Assembly (NCBI GenBank): GCA_024195265.1
Contig: JAJLRJ010000006.1
Span: 6,855,639-6,919,638 of the forward strand
Direction: 5' to 3'
Source: Dendrophyllia cribrosa
Lineage: Eukaryota > Cnidaria > Anthozoa > Scleractinia > Dendrophylliidae
DNA length: 64,000 bases
Of the stretch, positions 8,099 to 16,367 are shown piece after piece. Numbering within the stretch: the first letter of the stretch is position 1; every line of letters begins with the position of its first letter. The notes below the pieces were generated by a model. It saw nothing but the letters and a program-made list of their open reading frames with translations. It did no database searches and was not told where the DNA came from. The translations under genes and the position numbers were made by a program.

Positions 8099-9523
8099 TC
8101 ACACCAAGGCATCGGACAAGAGCACTGGGCCTTGAGTGGTTCCTCTGTTGTCAATCTGCAACAGACTCTCATCTGTGTTGTACAAGAACAAAGCTTGCAA
8201 TGCTGCACCTGTCGTTGTAGAAAACCCCAGCCTGACGTTGATCAGCATTTGCAACTGCGGGGTGACAGAATCACCTCCATCTTGGACAGCCGTCAAATCA
8301 AAGGGTACAAAGTAGAAACCCTTTTCAAAGGTATCGGGATCCAACAGGTAAGCATCGCGTCTCTTTTTGCCTGAGGCATTCAGCAACAAATCATAGATCT
8401 CGTATTTGTTGGTAAGATCCACTTTGGCTTTGTTCACTGGGACTCCGTTGGCTGTGCACTCGGCACTGGTGATGTTGAATCCTGAAAAATTGGCTTTGAA
8501 GTCAAAGGGATTTTTATTGAATTCTCCCTGATAACGCGCATCTTCCAACACCACCAACCAAAACAAGCGCGGGGAACGTCCTTGAAACACATCGTTGAAC
8601 TCCACTTGGCTGACGCCTGTTGGAATGTACCTGTTCTCGCATCGCATGCGCCTGAAGGGGAAGGAGAGGGGGTTGGCCACCGTGGTCTTTTCCACTTGTT
8701 CTTCCATGTACTTCATGATGATATCATTGGGAACGCGATAAAACACACGGAGAAAACACTCTTGGGCCAAGACTTCAAAACTAGCCGTGTTGTTCACGGC
8801 CCCAGCTGCAGTGGACTTGTCCAGGGCCATGGACATCAAACAGAACTTGGGGTCATTGAACTCGATCTCAAATTCTACTCTGGTGTTGGGTGGGACGTTC
8901 TGTTCTATCTGGCAAAAATTACAAGGCAAAGGGCACACGTTGAATTCGAACTTGCCCGTGCCATTGACACAGATCTTTTGTCGTTGAACCCCTCCAGGAT
9001 TATGAGTGGCTAGGCCTCCCCATTTATCCATCTGTCCTGCGCTATCTTTGTACCATCCTTGTCGCTTGAGGCGGCTGGCTTCGTCCCAGGGATCTGCTTC
9101 CAACAAGGTCTTGAAATATTCTCGGTATGCCAAATTCACCCCAGCCGTGGACTCAGTTTCGTTGTTGTTCACTCGACAACGAACTTGACGGATACAACTG
9201 TACCCAAAATTGTTCACTGGACCTACAATAGCTTGGTTGGTGGTGAAGTCATTCAAGGGTGCTTTTGTGGAGCCCAGTTTGAAGTACACTTTAAGATGCA
9301 GTTCGATCTCGCTGGGGCAGATGGGGTAAGGTCGATCGGCCAAACGAAACTGGAGAGGGTTTGACGAAGTGGTCTGAGATTTCACATCTTCAAAGTGCCA
9401 TTTGTATTCTGTGGCATCAATTTCTCGCGGAGGGCGATAATTGTAAAGACCCTGATCGGCCTGCACGATGATCCCACCGTTGTTGTTGTTGTTGTTGTCT
9501 GTGTCATCTGACCCTTGTGACAT
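8099..9523 (-). CDS. Major capsid protein (Polinton double jelly-roll type)
   Basis: 474 residues. It belongs to the family often annotated in animal genomes as F54H12.2-like, the hexon-like major capsid protein of Polintons/adintoviruses. Recognisable features: an amino Asp/Asn-rich tract, IDATEYKWHFEDVKSQ, an NPLQFRLADRP segment, a C-rich centre (NVCPLPCNFCQIEQNVPPNT) and WLVVLEDARYQGEFN. It would form the trimeric capsid shell. The promoter is clear (TATAAAAAGG, 9571-9579, about 50 nt upstream). Flanked by small virion genes on both sides. The double jelly-roll fold is family knowledge, not visible directly. Confidence 0.88.
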   Translation of the reverse strand: MSQGSDDTDNNNNNNGGIIVQADQGLYNYRPPREIDATEYKWHFEDVKSQTTSSNPLQFRLADRPYPICPSEIELHLKVYFKLGSTKAPLNDFTTNQAIVGPVNNFGYSCIRQVRCRVNNNETESTAGVNLAYREYFKTLLEADPWDEASRLKRQGWYKDSAGQMDKWGGLATHNPGGVQRQKICVNGTGKFEFNVCPLPCNFCQIEQNVPPNTRVEFEIEFNDPKFCLMSMALDKSTAAGAVNNTASFEVLAQECFLRVFYRVPNDIIMKYMEEQVEKTTVANPLSFPFRRMRCENRYIPTGVSQVEFNDVFQGRSPRLFWLVVLEDARYQGEFNKNPFDFKANFSGFNITSAECTANGVPVNKAKVDLTNKYEIYDLLLNASGKKRRDAYLLDPDTFEKGFYFVPFDLTAVQDGGDSVTPQLQMLINVRLGFSTTTGAALQALFLYNTDESLLQIDNRGTTQGPVLLSDALV

Positions 9524-9570
9524 GCTGACGGTGACGTCTAGTCAAATGGTCGACCACCCGTGGATGCTCC

Positions 9571-9579
9571 TTTTTATAG
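9571..9579 (-). promoter_or_regulatory. TATA box of the major capsid gene
   Basis: Minus strand CTCCTATAAAAAGGAGC, about 50 nt before the ATG at 9523. The box lies inside a short palindrome (GCTCC...GGAGC), which is not seen at the other boxes. Confidence 0.75.
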
Positions 9580-10224
9580 GAGCTCGTTGAAACAATCACC
9601 GTGACCCGTTCGTCTACGTTTTTTTCCTCTTACTCTCTCTCGATTCTCTCCCATGCCCACCTGAAAGCCAGGAATAGCATTGGGCAACACCCCGATGGGT
9701 CTCCCTCCCAGACGCCGATAGAGATTTTCATCCAAACTCGCGGCTGTGATGTTGCGAGGTCGACGAGGGGTTCTTTGTCGAGATCGCCGCTTCCCAAAAC
9801 CCCTCTGCGCTCTCAACAGTTGCTCGTACGTCATTTCGGAGAAAGGTAAGACCAGTCCTCCTTCCTGATAATCGGCCGTCCCACCGTCGTACTTGTCTCC
9901 TCTTCCTCCTCGTTGCATCTTTTTCTTTTTTTTCTTGCGGGGCAGTTCTCGTTTTGTCTTTGTCTTTTTCTTGCGGGGTGGTTCCTCCTCCTCCTCTTCC
10001 TCTTCCTCCTCCTCCTTCTTCCGACAATGACTTTTGTAAAATTTGCGGGCGGCTCGACAGGCTGTTTCGTATCCCGCGTTGGCCGCTAAATTACCCAGAT
10101 AACTCACTGCAGGACCTGCCAGCGTGCCCCAAAAACCCCCTTCTTGATACGGAGGCAGGCCTTGATTGTAACCATCACCACCACCTACTTGGATCCATTG
10201 CGATCTCAAAAACGTGCGACGCAT
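9574..10224 (-). CDS. Virion-type protein with QEGG motifs and Glu/Lys tracts
   Basis: 216 residues from the ATG at 10224 (an in-frame GTG lies two codons upstream). Near residue 26 is YQEGGFWGTLAGPAVSYL and again around 106 YQEGGLVLPF; MQRGGRGDK lies between them. Central tracts of eleven glutamates and several lysine runs are low complexity. Carboxy end is Arg-rich. The QEGGF...GYE pattern is shared with the 4945-5529 product. Likely a virion precursor cleaved by the element protease (inference). Eleven bases follow the stop of the upstream large gene. Confidence 0.65.
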   Translation of the reverse strand: MRRTFLRSQWIQVGGGDGYNQGLPPYQEGGFWGTLAGPAVSYLGNLAANAGYETACRAARKFYKSHCRKKEEEEEEEEEEEPPRKKKTKTKRELPRKKKKKKMQRGGRGDKYDGGTADYQEGGLVLPFSEMTYEQLLRAQRGFGKRRSRQRTPRRPRNITAASLDENLYRRLGGRPIGVLPNAIPGFQVGMGENRERVRGKKRRRTGHGDCFNELL

Positions 10225-10235
10225 TGGCACTTTTT

Positions 10236-12617
10236 TTAAGGCAATTTACGTTGTCGGAAATACAGAGCAGCTGTGACGTTTCCTCCTTGAAATGGGATGG
10301 GACGACCCAAGTTGTCTCTTATATCGATTTCGAGGTCTCGAAAAGTGAAATGACTCAATCGCGAAAAGATCAAGTGTGGAATGGGCACGTCCTCCAAGAC
10401 CCCCTTCTGAGGGTTGACGCCATGGATTAAGACCACCTTGGCCATCTGCGATCCCACGTACACGGGTTCGGCCACGTTGCAATGCACGTAGACGTTCTGG
10501 AAAGAGTTCGGGGAGACAAAACTCCACACGCGATGATCGGCCGGTAAGGCCATGGTATGCGAGCGTGTGATTTCCACTTCGGTCGGGCGCCCAGTCTGGG
10601 TGTCCGTGCTGGTGATTTCCACTGTGGGATGACGCACGTCGGACTTGTAGTAAAACGGGACCGTCCACGATTCCCAATCAAGATATCCTAAAACTCGAGC
10701 CAACCAGCTGGGTAAGTACAGCGAAAAATCATTCGTGGGGAAGGTCCACCGGTAAAATCCTTTCTCGTCCAACTGCAGTTGGACACGAGCGGTCGTGCCA
10801 GCATCTGAAACGGGTGTCTCCGTTTCGATGGCTTGATGAAGGGCCAACACAACATCTGTCAAGGTCACGTAGAGCCCGCCCGCCAAAAAAATATCTTGTT
10901 TGCCGGACGGGTAGTTGACAGAACACTGTATCTGGCGATCTTGAACGTTGTGAAACGTGTGAGGCATCAACAATTGCACCAGAGCCACTTCCCATGTGGC
11001 ATCCAAGGTCCACTGTTCAGGTAATCTCAACCTGAAACGCGATGGGGTGTTGTTCGGGAAGAGGTCCTTCTGATCGTCACTTTCCAAAGTCACTCGACGC
11101 CCCCCAGCAAAACTCATGCCGGCCGATTGCAAGGGTTGTGTGTTTTTCGTTCCTCCTTTGCGAAAGTACAACCAAACACCGGTGAGACCCGTGTAAAATG
11201 GTATACCCAAACCTTCAGCGTTTCTTAAATGCACTCTCAACTCGCTCAGATTTTGCGTGGGTCCTGCCAACGGTCTGAAATCCAAATGCTGCGGGTCGTA
11301 TTCGACCGTGAGACCGTAATCGCTGCTAGGTGAGAGGGGAAGAGTGGCCAGCAATCGGCGTTGTCTGTCGCCCACGGGGCTAAATTCCACTACATCTACT
11401 TCGGTATTGCATCGCGTGAGGTCCACGTCAGACAAGTGGGTGTTTGTTTGGGTCAGGGATGTCTCCAAACTGGGCAAAGCCAACCAGGCCCCGAATCCCT
11501 TAACCCGAGAAGGAGCTTTGAGTTGTGGGGTACCCATCACTGTCTCCAGACCATTTTTGAAATCGACGTTGACCCCTTCTCGGGCCTGCAGAAACCACTT
11601 GCCGGGTTCCGTAGTGACCACCGTCACGGGGGATTGTCGCGCGTAGGGTAACAAGGGAGACGGGTCGCGCACCCAAGCCCCCATGTCAAAGACGGCTCTT
11701 TTGCCAAACGTGTAGTGCAACCGCTCGACGGCAGTGTTGAGTTTGATGCGTACGCCTCCCAACAGAAAATCTTCCGTCTCGATGCCAAAGTGATGCGTAT
11801 CCAAACGACTAACCACCCAATCGGCTTGCGTACCTTCTCCCGTGTCCGCGTAGACGGTGTTGTGAGCCACAATGCGCGTCTGGCCCGGCCGATCTGGATC
11901 GGGCTCCAAAAATCCCATCAACAGAGCCAACGATTCCCCTAGATTGTACTGACCCTGCGCCCACAGATGGAGTGAATAATGCGTCTTGGGTCTGGATGGA
12001 CTAGATCTAGTTAACCAGATGTAATCCCTCCTTAAACCCATGAGTTTCAGGAGGGCGAATCCTAGGTAATATTCGATCAGATTGAAGCGCGTAGGGAGTG
12101 CGACTTGTTTCACGCGATAAGTGTTTTCGATCCTTTGCAAAAATTCACGCACCAGGTCGGGACGAAACAGATCCAGTTTGGGATTTGTGGGAAAATTTTC
12201 GTCCGTGGTGCCAGGAGATTCCATGTGGAGTTGTCCGTAATGATGTTGACCGCCCGACAAGGTAGGTATCACGTACCATCCCATCTTCTGCACCAAATCG
12301 CCAAGCAATTCTGCCGCGTGCGTGAAGTGTTTGTGCGAAGTCAGCGCCATTGATCGAGTGGGAACCGATCCATCCGAGCTCCCCACACGCACATGGTAAT
12401 CCTGCGACGATTTCAACACGGTGTTCCCGTAAGAATTGGTGTACAACAGTTTCAAAAGGGCAACTTGCCACTGGTCGGTGAGCGTCAATGGAATCTCCAA
12501 CCGTTGTCGGAACGCACTGCGCACGGTGGTCTCTCCGGGTTCGAGGGGTTCCGTGCCCACATCCCCACTATTCAGAAACAGCAAAAAATCATCGTCCATT
12601 TCCCAGGGTTTGGCCAT
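10236..12617 (-). CDS. Large minor-capsid/penton-like candidate with internal duplication
   Basis: 793 residues. Two paralogous segments are visible: residues about 36-58 (FRQRLEIPLTLTDQWQVAL) and about 525-550 (FRLRLPEQWTLDATWEVAL), each following an acidic FLNS/LESD-type stretch. The second one has the F-P-x-N-T-P-S-x-F pattern known from Polinton structural proteins that lie next to the major capsid gene. This suggests a tandem jelly-roll or related fold. Role as penton/minor capsid is inferred from position and family resemblance, not from a motif with known chemistry. Its ATG follows GTAAAAAAATGG; four bases separate it from the integrase stop. Confidence 0.7.
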   Translation of the reverse strand: MAKPWEMDDDFLLFLNSGDVGTEPLEPGETTVRSAFRQRLEIPLTLTDQWQVALLKLLYTNSYGNTVLKSSQDYHVRVGSSDGSVPTRSMALTSHKHFTHAAELLGDLVQKMGWYVIPTLSGGQHHYGQLHMESPGTTDENFPTNPKLDLFRPDLVREFLQRIENTYRVKQVALPTRFNLIEYYLGFALLKLMGLRRDYIWLTRSSPSRPKTHYSLHLWAQGQYNLGESLALLMGFLEPDPDRPGQTRIVAHNTVYADTGEGTQADWVVSRLDTHHFGIETEDFLLGGVRIKLNTAVERLHYTFGKRAVFDMGAWVRDPSPLLPYARQSPVTVVTTEPGKWFLQAREGVNVDFKNGLETVMGTPQLKAPSRVKGFGAWLALPSLETSLTQTNTHLSDVDLTRCNTEVDVVEFSPVGDRQRRLLATLPLSPSSDYGLTVEYDPQHLDFRPLAGPTQNLSELRVHLRNAEGLGIPFYTGLTGVWLYFRKGGTKNTQPLQSAGMSFAGGRRVTLESDDQKDLFPNNTPSRFRLRLPEQWTLDATWEVALVQLLMPHTFHNVQDRQIQCSVNYPSGKQDIFLAGGLYVTLTDVVLALHQAIETETPVSDAGTTARVQLQLDEKGFYRWTFPTNDFSLYLPSWLARVLGYLDWESWTVPFYYKSDVRHPTVEITSTDTQTGRPTEVEITRSHTMALPADHRVWSFVSPNSFQNVYVHCNVAEPVYVGSQMAKVVLIHGVNPQKGVLEDVPIPHLIFSRLSHFTFRDLEIDIRDNLGRPIPFQGGNVTAALYFRQRKLP

Positions 12618-12621
12618 TTTT

Positions 12622-13740
12622 TTACGAGGACTTTTTTAACTCTTTGACGGGTATCCACGTTTGATAATCGGGAGCAAGTCCTTGCCAGTTAACTAATACT
12701 TGACGAGTGGGTCCGCGTCCCTTGTATTTAAGCTTTTTACTCACCCGCCATTGGTTGGGTAGAGCTCGTACTTTTTGCAGTTGAGGTTCATAAAATCGTC
12801 CAGGTACTTTATCACCTTTCCAAGTGTCCAACTTATAATAATTCACACCATCGTACAAGGACCGTTGACGATCGGTCACCGTGTACACGTCTTGCGACCA
12901 ATTACCCCGATAACTCTTGGAAAAGGCACTCTTTTTACCCTTGACGGGTTTTGTGGTGCGCACAAAATCCCCCGGTCGAAACTTGTAAGGGTCTAAGGCA
13001 GGGGTGGGTTTGAACAACCGCTTCCAGACCACCGAGGCATTGTCGTCAGTGACATCGGCCGGGGCCATTTGAGTGCGGCTGTGAATGCGCGTGTTGTACT
13101 TGTCCACCAACAAGGGTAAGACCTCCAAATATTTGGGGGTGTTGCGAGCTGTCATGTACTTGAACATCCATTCCTTCAAAGTGCGATTGAAACGTTCGAC
13201 CACAGCAGCTTTGGGTTCACCTCGAGTGGAATAGTGGTGAATGTTATACTCGTCCAGTAATTGCTTCATGTGTTGGTTGTAGAATTCTTTCCCTTGATCC
13301 GTCTGCAAGTTGACGGGCTTACGTCCTCCTGAATTCTCCAACAAATAACGAAAGGCATCTGCCGTGGCCTTGCCTTTCTTGCTTTTTAAGGCAATGACCC
13401 ATGCATATTTGGACAACACATCGATGACCGTCAGTAGGTATCGGGTGCGTTTGTTTTGGGCAATGAGTTTGGCATCCTGCATTTCCACAAGATCCGCCTG
13501 CCAGGTATAATCCACTTGCGGAGGCACGACCGTCTTGCTGCGTGGAAATCGTACCTGACGAGGACGGTGTAACGTGAAAGTGGGTTCTCCTTGTAAATAC
13601 GTTTGCGCCTGGCTGGGTGAGACGTCCAACGTGTCGCGGGCCACCTTGGTCAATTCCTTGAAATTTCCACTCAACGCGTAAGGACTCTCCAGATCCAAAT
13701 ACAAGTCTTCCAAAGGACTCATCTGCTCGGCCTTCTTCAT
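12622..13740 (-). CDS. Retroviral-type integrase with carboxy chromodomain
   Basis: 372 residues. Amino domain (about 20-60) ends in the TLHRPRQVRFPRSK motif typical of Polinton integrases. The catalytic core has the DDE triad at about Asp83 (WQADLVEM), Asp148 (LQTDQGKEF) and Glu182 (VVERFNRTLK), spaced as in rve integrases. Residues about 326-368 are a chromodomain (KLKYKGRGPTRQVLVNWQGL...TWIP), which may guide integration to certain chromatin. It would insert the element with short target duplications, here five bases. An A tract of about 13 directly precedes the ATG. First gene of the minus-strand structural series. Confidence 0.95.
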   Translation of the reverse strand: MKKAEQMSPLEDLYLDLESPYALSGNFKELTKVARDTLDVSPSQAQTYLQGEPTFTLHRPRQVRFPRSKTVVPPQVDYTWQADLVEMQDAKLIAQNKRTRYLLTVIDVLSKYAWVIALKSKKGKATADAFRYLLENSGGRKPVNLQTDQGKEFYNQHMKQLLDEYNIHHYSTRGEPKAAVVERFNRTLKEWMFKYMTARNTPKYLEVLPLLVDKYNTRIHSRTQMAPADVTDDNASVVWKRLFKPTPALDPYKFRPGDFVRTTKPVKGKKSAFSKSYRGNWSQDVYTVTDRQRSLYDGVNYYKLDTWKGDKVPGRFYEPQLQKVRALPNQWRVSKKLKYKGRGPTRQVLVNWQGLAPDYQTWIPVKELKKSS

Positions 13741-13752
13741 TTTTTTTTTTTT

Positions 13753-14136
13753 TTAGATGGGGAACAAACAGGTGCGCACCACCAATGGGATCAATCGCCG
13801 GGTCAGACTCACTGTAAATTGAGCCACAAAACGTCCAAAACTAGGTATGTATGCTTGTTGTTGCTTAAATATCCAACGACGATGTTCACGGTAAGCGTCC
13901 AGGGACAAACATTGACGCATAACGCTTAAATAAGCCATCAAATGAAGCAAACTAAACGGTTCGTTCTTCTCTTTGTTTCTGGTCACCAGTTGCGCAAACA
14001 CTATGTCCGGTTCTAGCTCTTGTAACGCATCATCGCTCAAGTCCACCAAAGAATGGGGGTCGACTCTTTCTAAAAAGAGAATGGCACATCCCAACCAATC
14101 TTTTAAAGCAATCTGGGCGTCAGACGTTCTCGACAT
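13753..14136 (-). CDS. Unknown helical protein, divergent from the 178-aa gene
   Basis: 127 residues from the ATG at 14136, chosen because it sits in TTAAAAAAAATG, the A-tract start pattern; an in-frame ATG 16 codons upstream is possible. The sequence is rich in Leu, Arg and Phe, predicted mostly helical, with a hydrophobic end (RRLIPLVVRTCLFPI). No family recognised. It shares a short two-way promoter region with the gene at 14290. The stop lies 12 bp before the integrase ATG. Confidence 0.6.
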   Translation of the reverse strand: MSRTSDAQIALKDWLGCAILFLERVDPHSLVDLSDDALQELEPDIVFAQLVTRNKEKNEPFSLLHLMAYLSVMRQCLSLDAYREHRRWIFKQQQAYIPSFGRFVAQFTVSLTRRLIPLVVRTCLFPI

Positions 14137-14210
14137 TTTTTTTAATCTCGCGCGCTGAAGTGTTCTTTGTTGACGTGTTACCATTTGTTTTGATACCTTG
14201 TCGTTTCTTT

Positions 14211-14219
14211 TTTTTATAG
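14211..14219 (-). promoter_or_regulatory. TATA box, leftward arm of two-way promoter
   Basis: Minus strand TTCTATAAAAAAAAG, about 75 nt before the ATG at 14136. Confidence 0.6.
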
Positions 14220-14250
14220 AAGATTTTGGTAGGACTGACAGTTCGCGTTT

Positions 14251-14260
14251 TCTATATAAG
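14251..14260 (+). promoter_or_regulatory. TATA box, rightward arm of two-way promoter
   Basis: TTTCTATATAAGG, about 35 nt before the ATG at 14290. The two boxes are only about 35 bp apart and face away from each other. Confidence 0.7.
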
Positions 14261-14289
14261 GATAACGTTTAGTCTTTTTTACACCAAAC

Positions 14290-14826
14290 ATGACTTCTCC
14301 TTTCACGAGTCAAGGGGTAGTGGACTCTCAGAGTGAGTTTACGCAGAGTCTGAATGCTCGCCCTTGGCGGCGTTGGTGGATTGTAGCATTATTAAAATGC
14401 ATGCAACATCATGTGGTATTGAAACCGCCCGATAACCCCATTTGGTCACCCGAAGCCTTGTTGTTCTTACACGATCTACGAGCTAACATTAGTAGGGCTC
14501 TTCGACAAGTCACTTTTCCAGATGTGTACGACGAATGGGTGCATCAGCTGCATGAAAATGGTATCGTACACCCGATCTGGACCCCTGAAAACTGTCAATT
14601 TGTGCGCAACATGTTGTCAACCGATGTGGTCACCGTACGCATTTTGGAAGAAATTTTATCCTTCCGACGTCAAGATCTGTTCTTTACCTATGAACTATTA
14701 GGATTGACGCACGTCAACATCGATGAAGTGTTTGACTGGCAGCGCCTGAAATTAGGTCATAATTGGACAGATGAGGTGGACAGCGATGACAGCTCCTCGT
14801 GCAAGGACTTGGGATTAGATCCATAA
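14290..14826 (+). CDS. Unknown 178-aa protein, the only interior plus-strand gene
   Basis: 178 residues, Trp-rich, with an acidic tail (DEVDSDDSSSCKD). Segments such as RPWRRWWIVALLKCMQ and LRANISRALRQVTFPDVYDEW suggest a globular helical protein. No motif of a polymerase, helicase or nuclease is visible and I recognise no family. Clean TATA box 35 nt upstream and an AATAAA tract right after the stop support a real transcription unit. Opposite orientation to the virion genes suggests a different, perhaps early or regulatory, role; that is inference. Confidence 0.6.
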   Translation: MTSPFTSQGVVDSQSEFTQSLNARPWRRWWIVALLKCMQHHVVLKPPDNPIWSPEALLFLHDLRANISRALRQVTFPDVYDEWVHQLHENGIVHPIWTPENCQFVRNMLSTDVVTVRILEEILSFRRQDLFFTYELLGLTHVNIDEVFDWQRLKLGHNWTDEVDSDDSSSCKDLGLDP

Positions 14827-14830
14827 AAAA

Positions 14831-14836
14831 AATAAA
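14831..14836 (+). terminator. Polyadenylation signal after the 178-aa gene
   Basis: AATAAA four bases after the stop, within a run of overlapping AATAAA/AAATAAAA words and followed by A and T homopolymers up to 14887. Confidence 0.6.
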
Positions 14837-14887
14837 AAATAAAAAAAAAAAAAAAAACCGTTTGATCAATGTTTTTTTTTTTTTTTG

Positions 14888-15025
14888 CCATTGTTGTCAA
14901 TCGCAGCCATGTTTTCTTCTCTTTACTTTTTTTATTGAGTAAAACGTTGGTGCAATGTGAATGAAACCTCTGTTGTCTTAGTCTTGGTTTTCAAAGTGGC
15001 GTGGGATTACAAAACATGGTGGACA
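14888..15025. other. Short non-coding gap, nothing recognised
   Basis: Between the T tract ending at about 14886 and the integrase-domain relic I see no supported gene. Confidence 0.4.
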
Positions 15026-15178
15026 TCAAACATGTTTAAATTCTTGCGGATGTTGTTGTAACAATTGTTTGGCTCGACCCAGCGGAATTCCCTGGGAGGA
15101 TGCAAATCGTGCCACTCCTCTTAAACTGCCTATAGCTTTGGAATCATTGTATTTCGACAACAATTGTTTGTCGAACAT
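15026..15178 (-). pseudogene. Solo copy of integrase amino-terminal domain (relic or mini-protein)
   Basis: A 50-residue frame with SKYNDSKAIGSLRGVARFA then GIPLGRAKQLLQ. This pattern matches the amino-terminal domain of the element's own integrase (ALSGNFKELTKVARD ... SPSQAQTYLQGE) and of Polinton integrases in general. No catalytic core follows: a stop is reached at 15026. A neighbouring frame just upstream (to about 15315) is open but shifted, with a TATA box at 15331-15340, so a slightly longer gene may have been broken by a frameshift. Confidence 0.5.
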
Positions 15179-15330
15179 CTTCTATTGGAATAGGTTTCAA
15201 CCCTTCTTTACAGCGTCTATACAAAGAGGAACATACCCATGGCATGACTCGCCATCGAACCCAATTCCACAAGAGATCAAACAACCTTTTTGCCCAGTTT
15301 CATTTTTATTCAACATTCAAACAATTTAAA

Positions 15331-15340
15331 CCTTTTATAG
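15331..15340 (-). promoter_or_regulatory. TATA box upstream of the integrase-domain relic
   Basis: Minus strand TTCTATAAAAGG. An ATG at 15303 in an AAAAATG context follows after about 30 nt but its frame closes after eight codons. Confidence 0.5.
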
Positions 15341-15513
15341 AAATAATGATAAGTTTTTTCAAACGTTTTTTCAAACGTTTTTTTCAAAAAAGAGTAGTAC
15401 ATTTTGGGTGACTTGGCTGACTAGAACCAAAAGTGTTTGGAAAGGCTTCTTGGATCACTCTCGCTGATTCCGTCTGCTTTGCGCGTTTCTTTTGCTCTTC
15501 TTGTTTCTTTAAG

Positions 15514-16296
15514 TCAGGAAAACAAGTTTGAAGCGCCACATGCATCTCTGATCAAGGTTTTGCCTGCATATTCTTTCATGGGGAGAGGGAAGGGATCATG
15601 GTTAAAGTGATAGTCTCCGTTTTTCTCGTTCAAAGGGAGATCACCCCATTGGAAGTATTTACACTCTCTCTTTCTGCAAGCAAGATAGATTCGACCTGGA
15701 TTCTTCTCAGAATTGCTTTGCTTCAGGGTCAAGACTTCATTGCAGAAACAACGCAAAGGCTTCCAGTTTTCCTTAATGTCCCTATTCAACTGAGCGTGAA
15801 CAGTTTGCATGTAAAGCTCTGCCTTGTCTTTTGCGCAGATCACACAACAATCTTGATAAGGGCATTTCAGATAACAAAACCCGTTTGGGGAGCTGACTCT
15901 CTGTTCCAAATGTCCAAGATGAAAGGGGCAGACTAAAAAAATGTTCTTATTGGAAGCTGCATCCTCAATTTGCATCTGGGTGATGTGACCAATGCTGCCA
16001 ACAATTGCATTGACAGCATTTTGTTGTTCCACGTTTAGATCCACATCTTGAATAAGAGGTTCATTCACTTCTGTGTGAGCGTCAGGTATAAACGGGGCTA
16101 TTGATGCCAATGGTGCTTCATTTGCTCTTCCTTCTGCTTCAATTGTGATGTACTCTACGACATCTTTAGCTTTGTTAATGATATCTTTAACATTTTCTTT
16201 CTTTCTTTTCTTTCCCGCAGGAACTTTCGCAGGTTTGGTAGATTTCCGCTTCGGGGCTATGTAAACTTTTTCTTCAAATGGCATCTTCTTCGGCAT
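15514..16296 (-). CDS. GRF-type zinc-finger protein, possibly frameshifted at its end
   Basis: 260 residues. Amino part is Lys-rich and nuclear-looking (KRKSTKPAKVPAGKKRKKE). A Cys/His cluster follows at about residues 123-154 (CPFH, CYLKC, CCVIC). A GRF zinc finger occupies about 183-220 (CFCNEV, NPGRIYLAC, CKYFQWGDLP), a fold that binds single-stranded nucleic acid in topoisomerases and nucleases. TATA box 65 nt upstream. The frame stops at 15514, but another frame continues open and Lys/Glu-rich (DLKKQEEQKKRAKQ) to about 15384, suggesting a frameshift near 15560. A role in replication or transcription regulation is possible; only the zinc-finger type is seen. Confidence 0.75.
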   Translation of the reverse strand: MPKKMPFEEKVYIAPKRKSTKPAKVPAGKKRKKENVKDIINKAKDVVEYITIEAEGRANEAPLASIAPFIPDAHTEVNEPLIQDVDLNVEQQNAVNAIVGSIGHITQMQIEDAASNKNIFLVCPFHLGHLEQRVSSPNGFCYLKCPYQDCCVICAKDKAELYMQTVHAQLNRDIKENWKPLRCFCNEVLTLKQSNSEKNPGRIYLACRKRECKYFQWGDLPLNEKNGDYHFNHDPFPLPMKEYAGKTLIRDACGASNLFS

Positions 16297-16359
16297 CTTC
16301 TTCTTTTCTTCTTCTTGTTCTTCAGCTGGAGAATGAGTGAAAATGAACTTGGGGAGCGA

Positions 16360-16367
16360 TTTTTATA
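16360..16367 (-). promoter_or_regulatory. TATA box for the GRF zinc-finger gene
   Basis: Minus strand CATTATAAAAATCG about 65 nt before the ATG at 16296, just inside the right terminal repeat boundary. Confidence 0.65.

Noticed and set aside
15069..15329. 86-codon plus-strand frame
   Set aside because: Complement of the integrase-domain relic, which shows family similarity on the minus strand; the plus frame has none.
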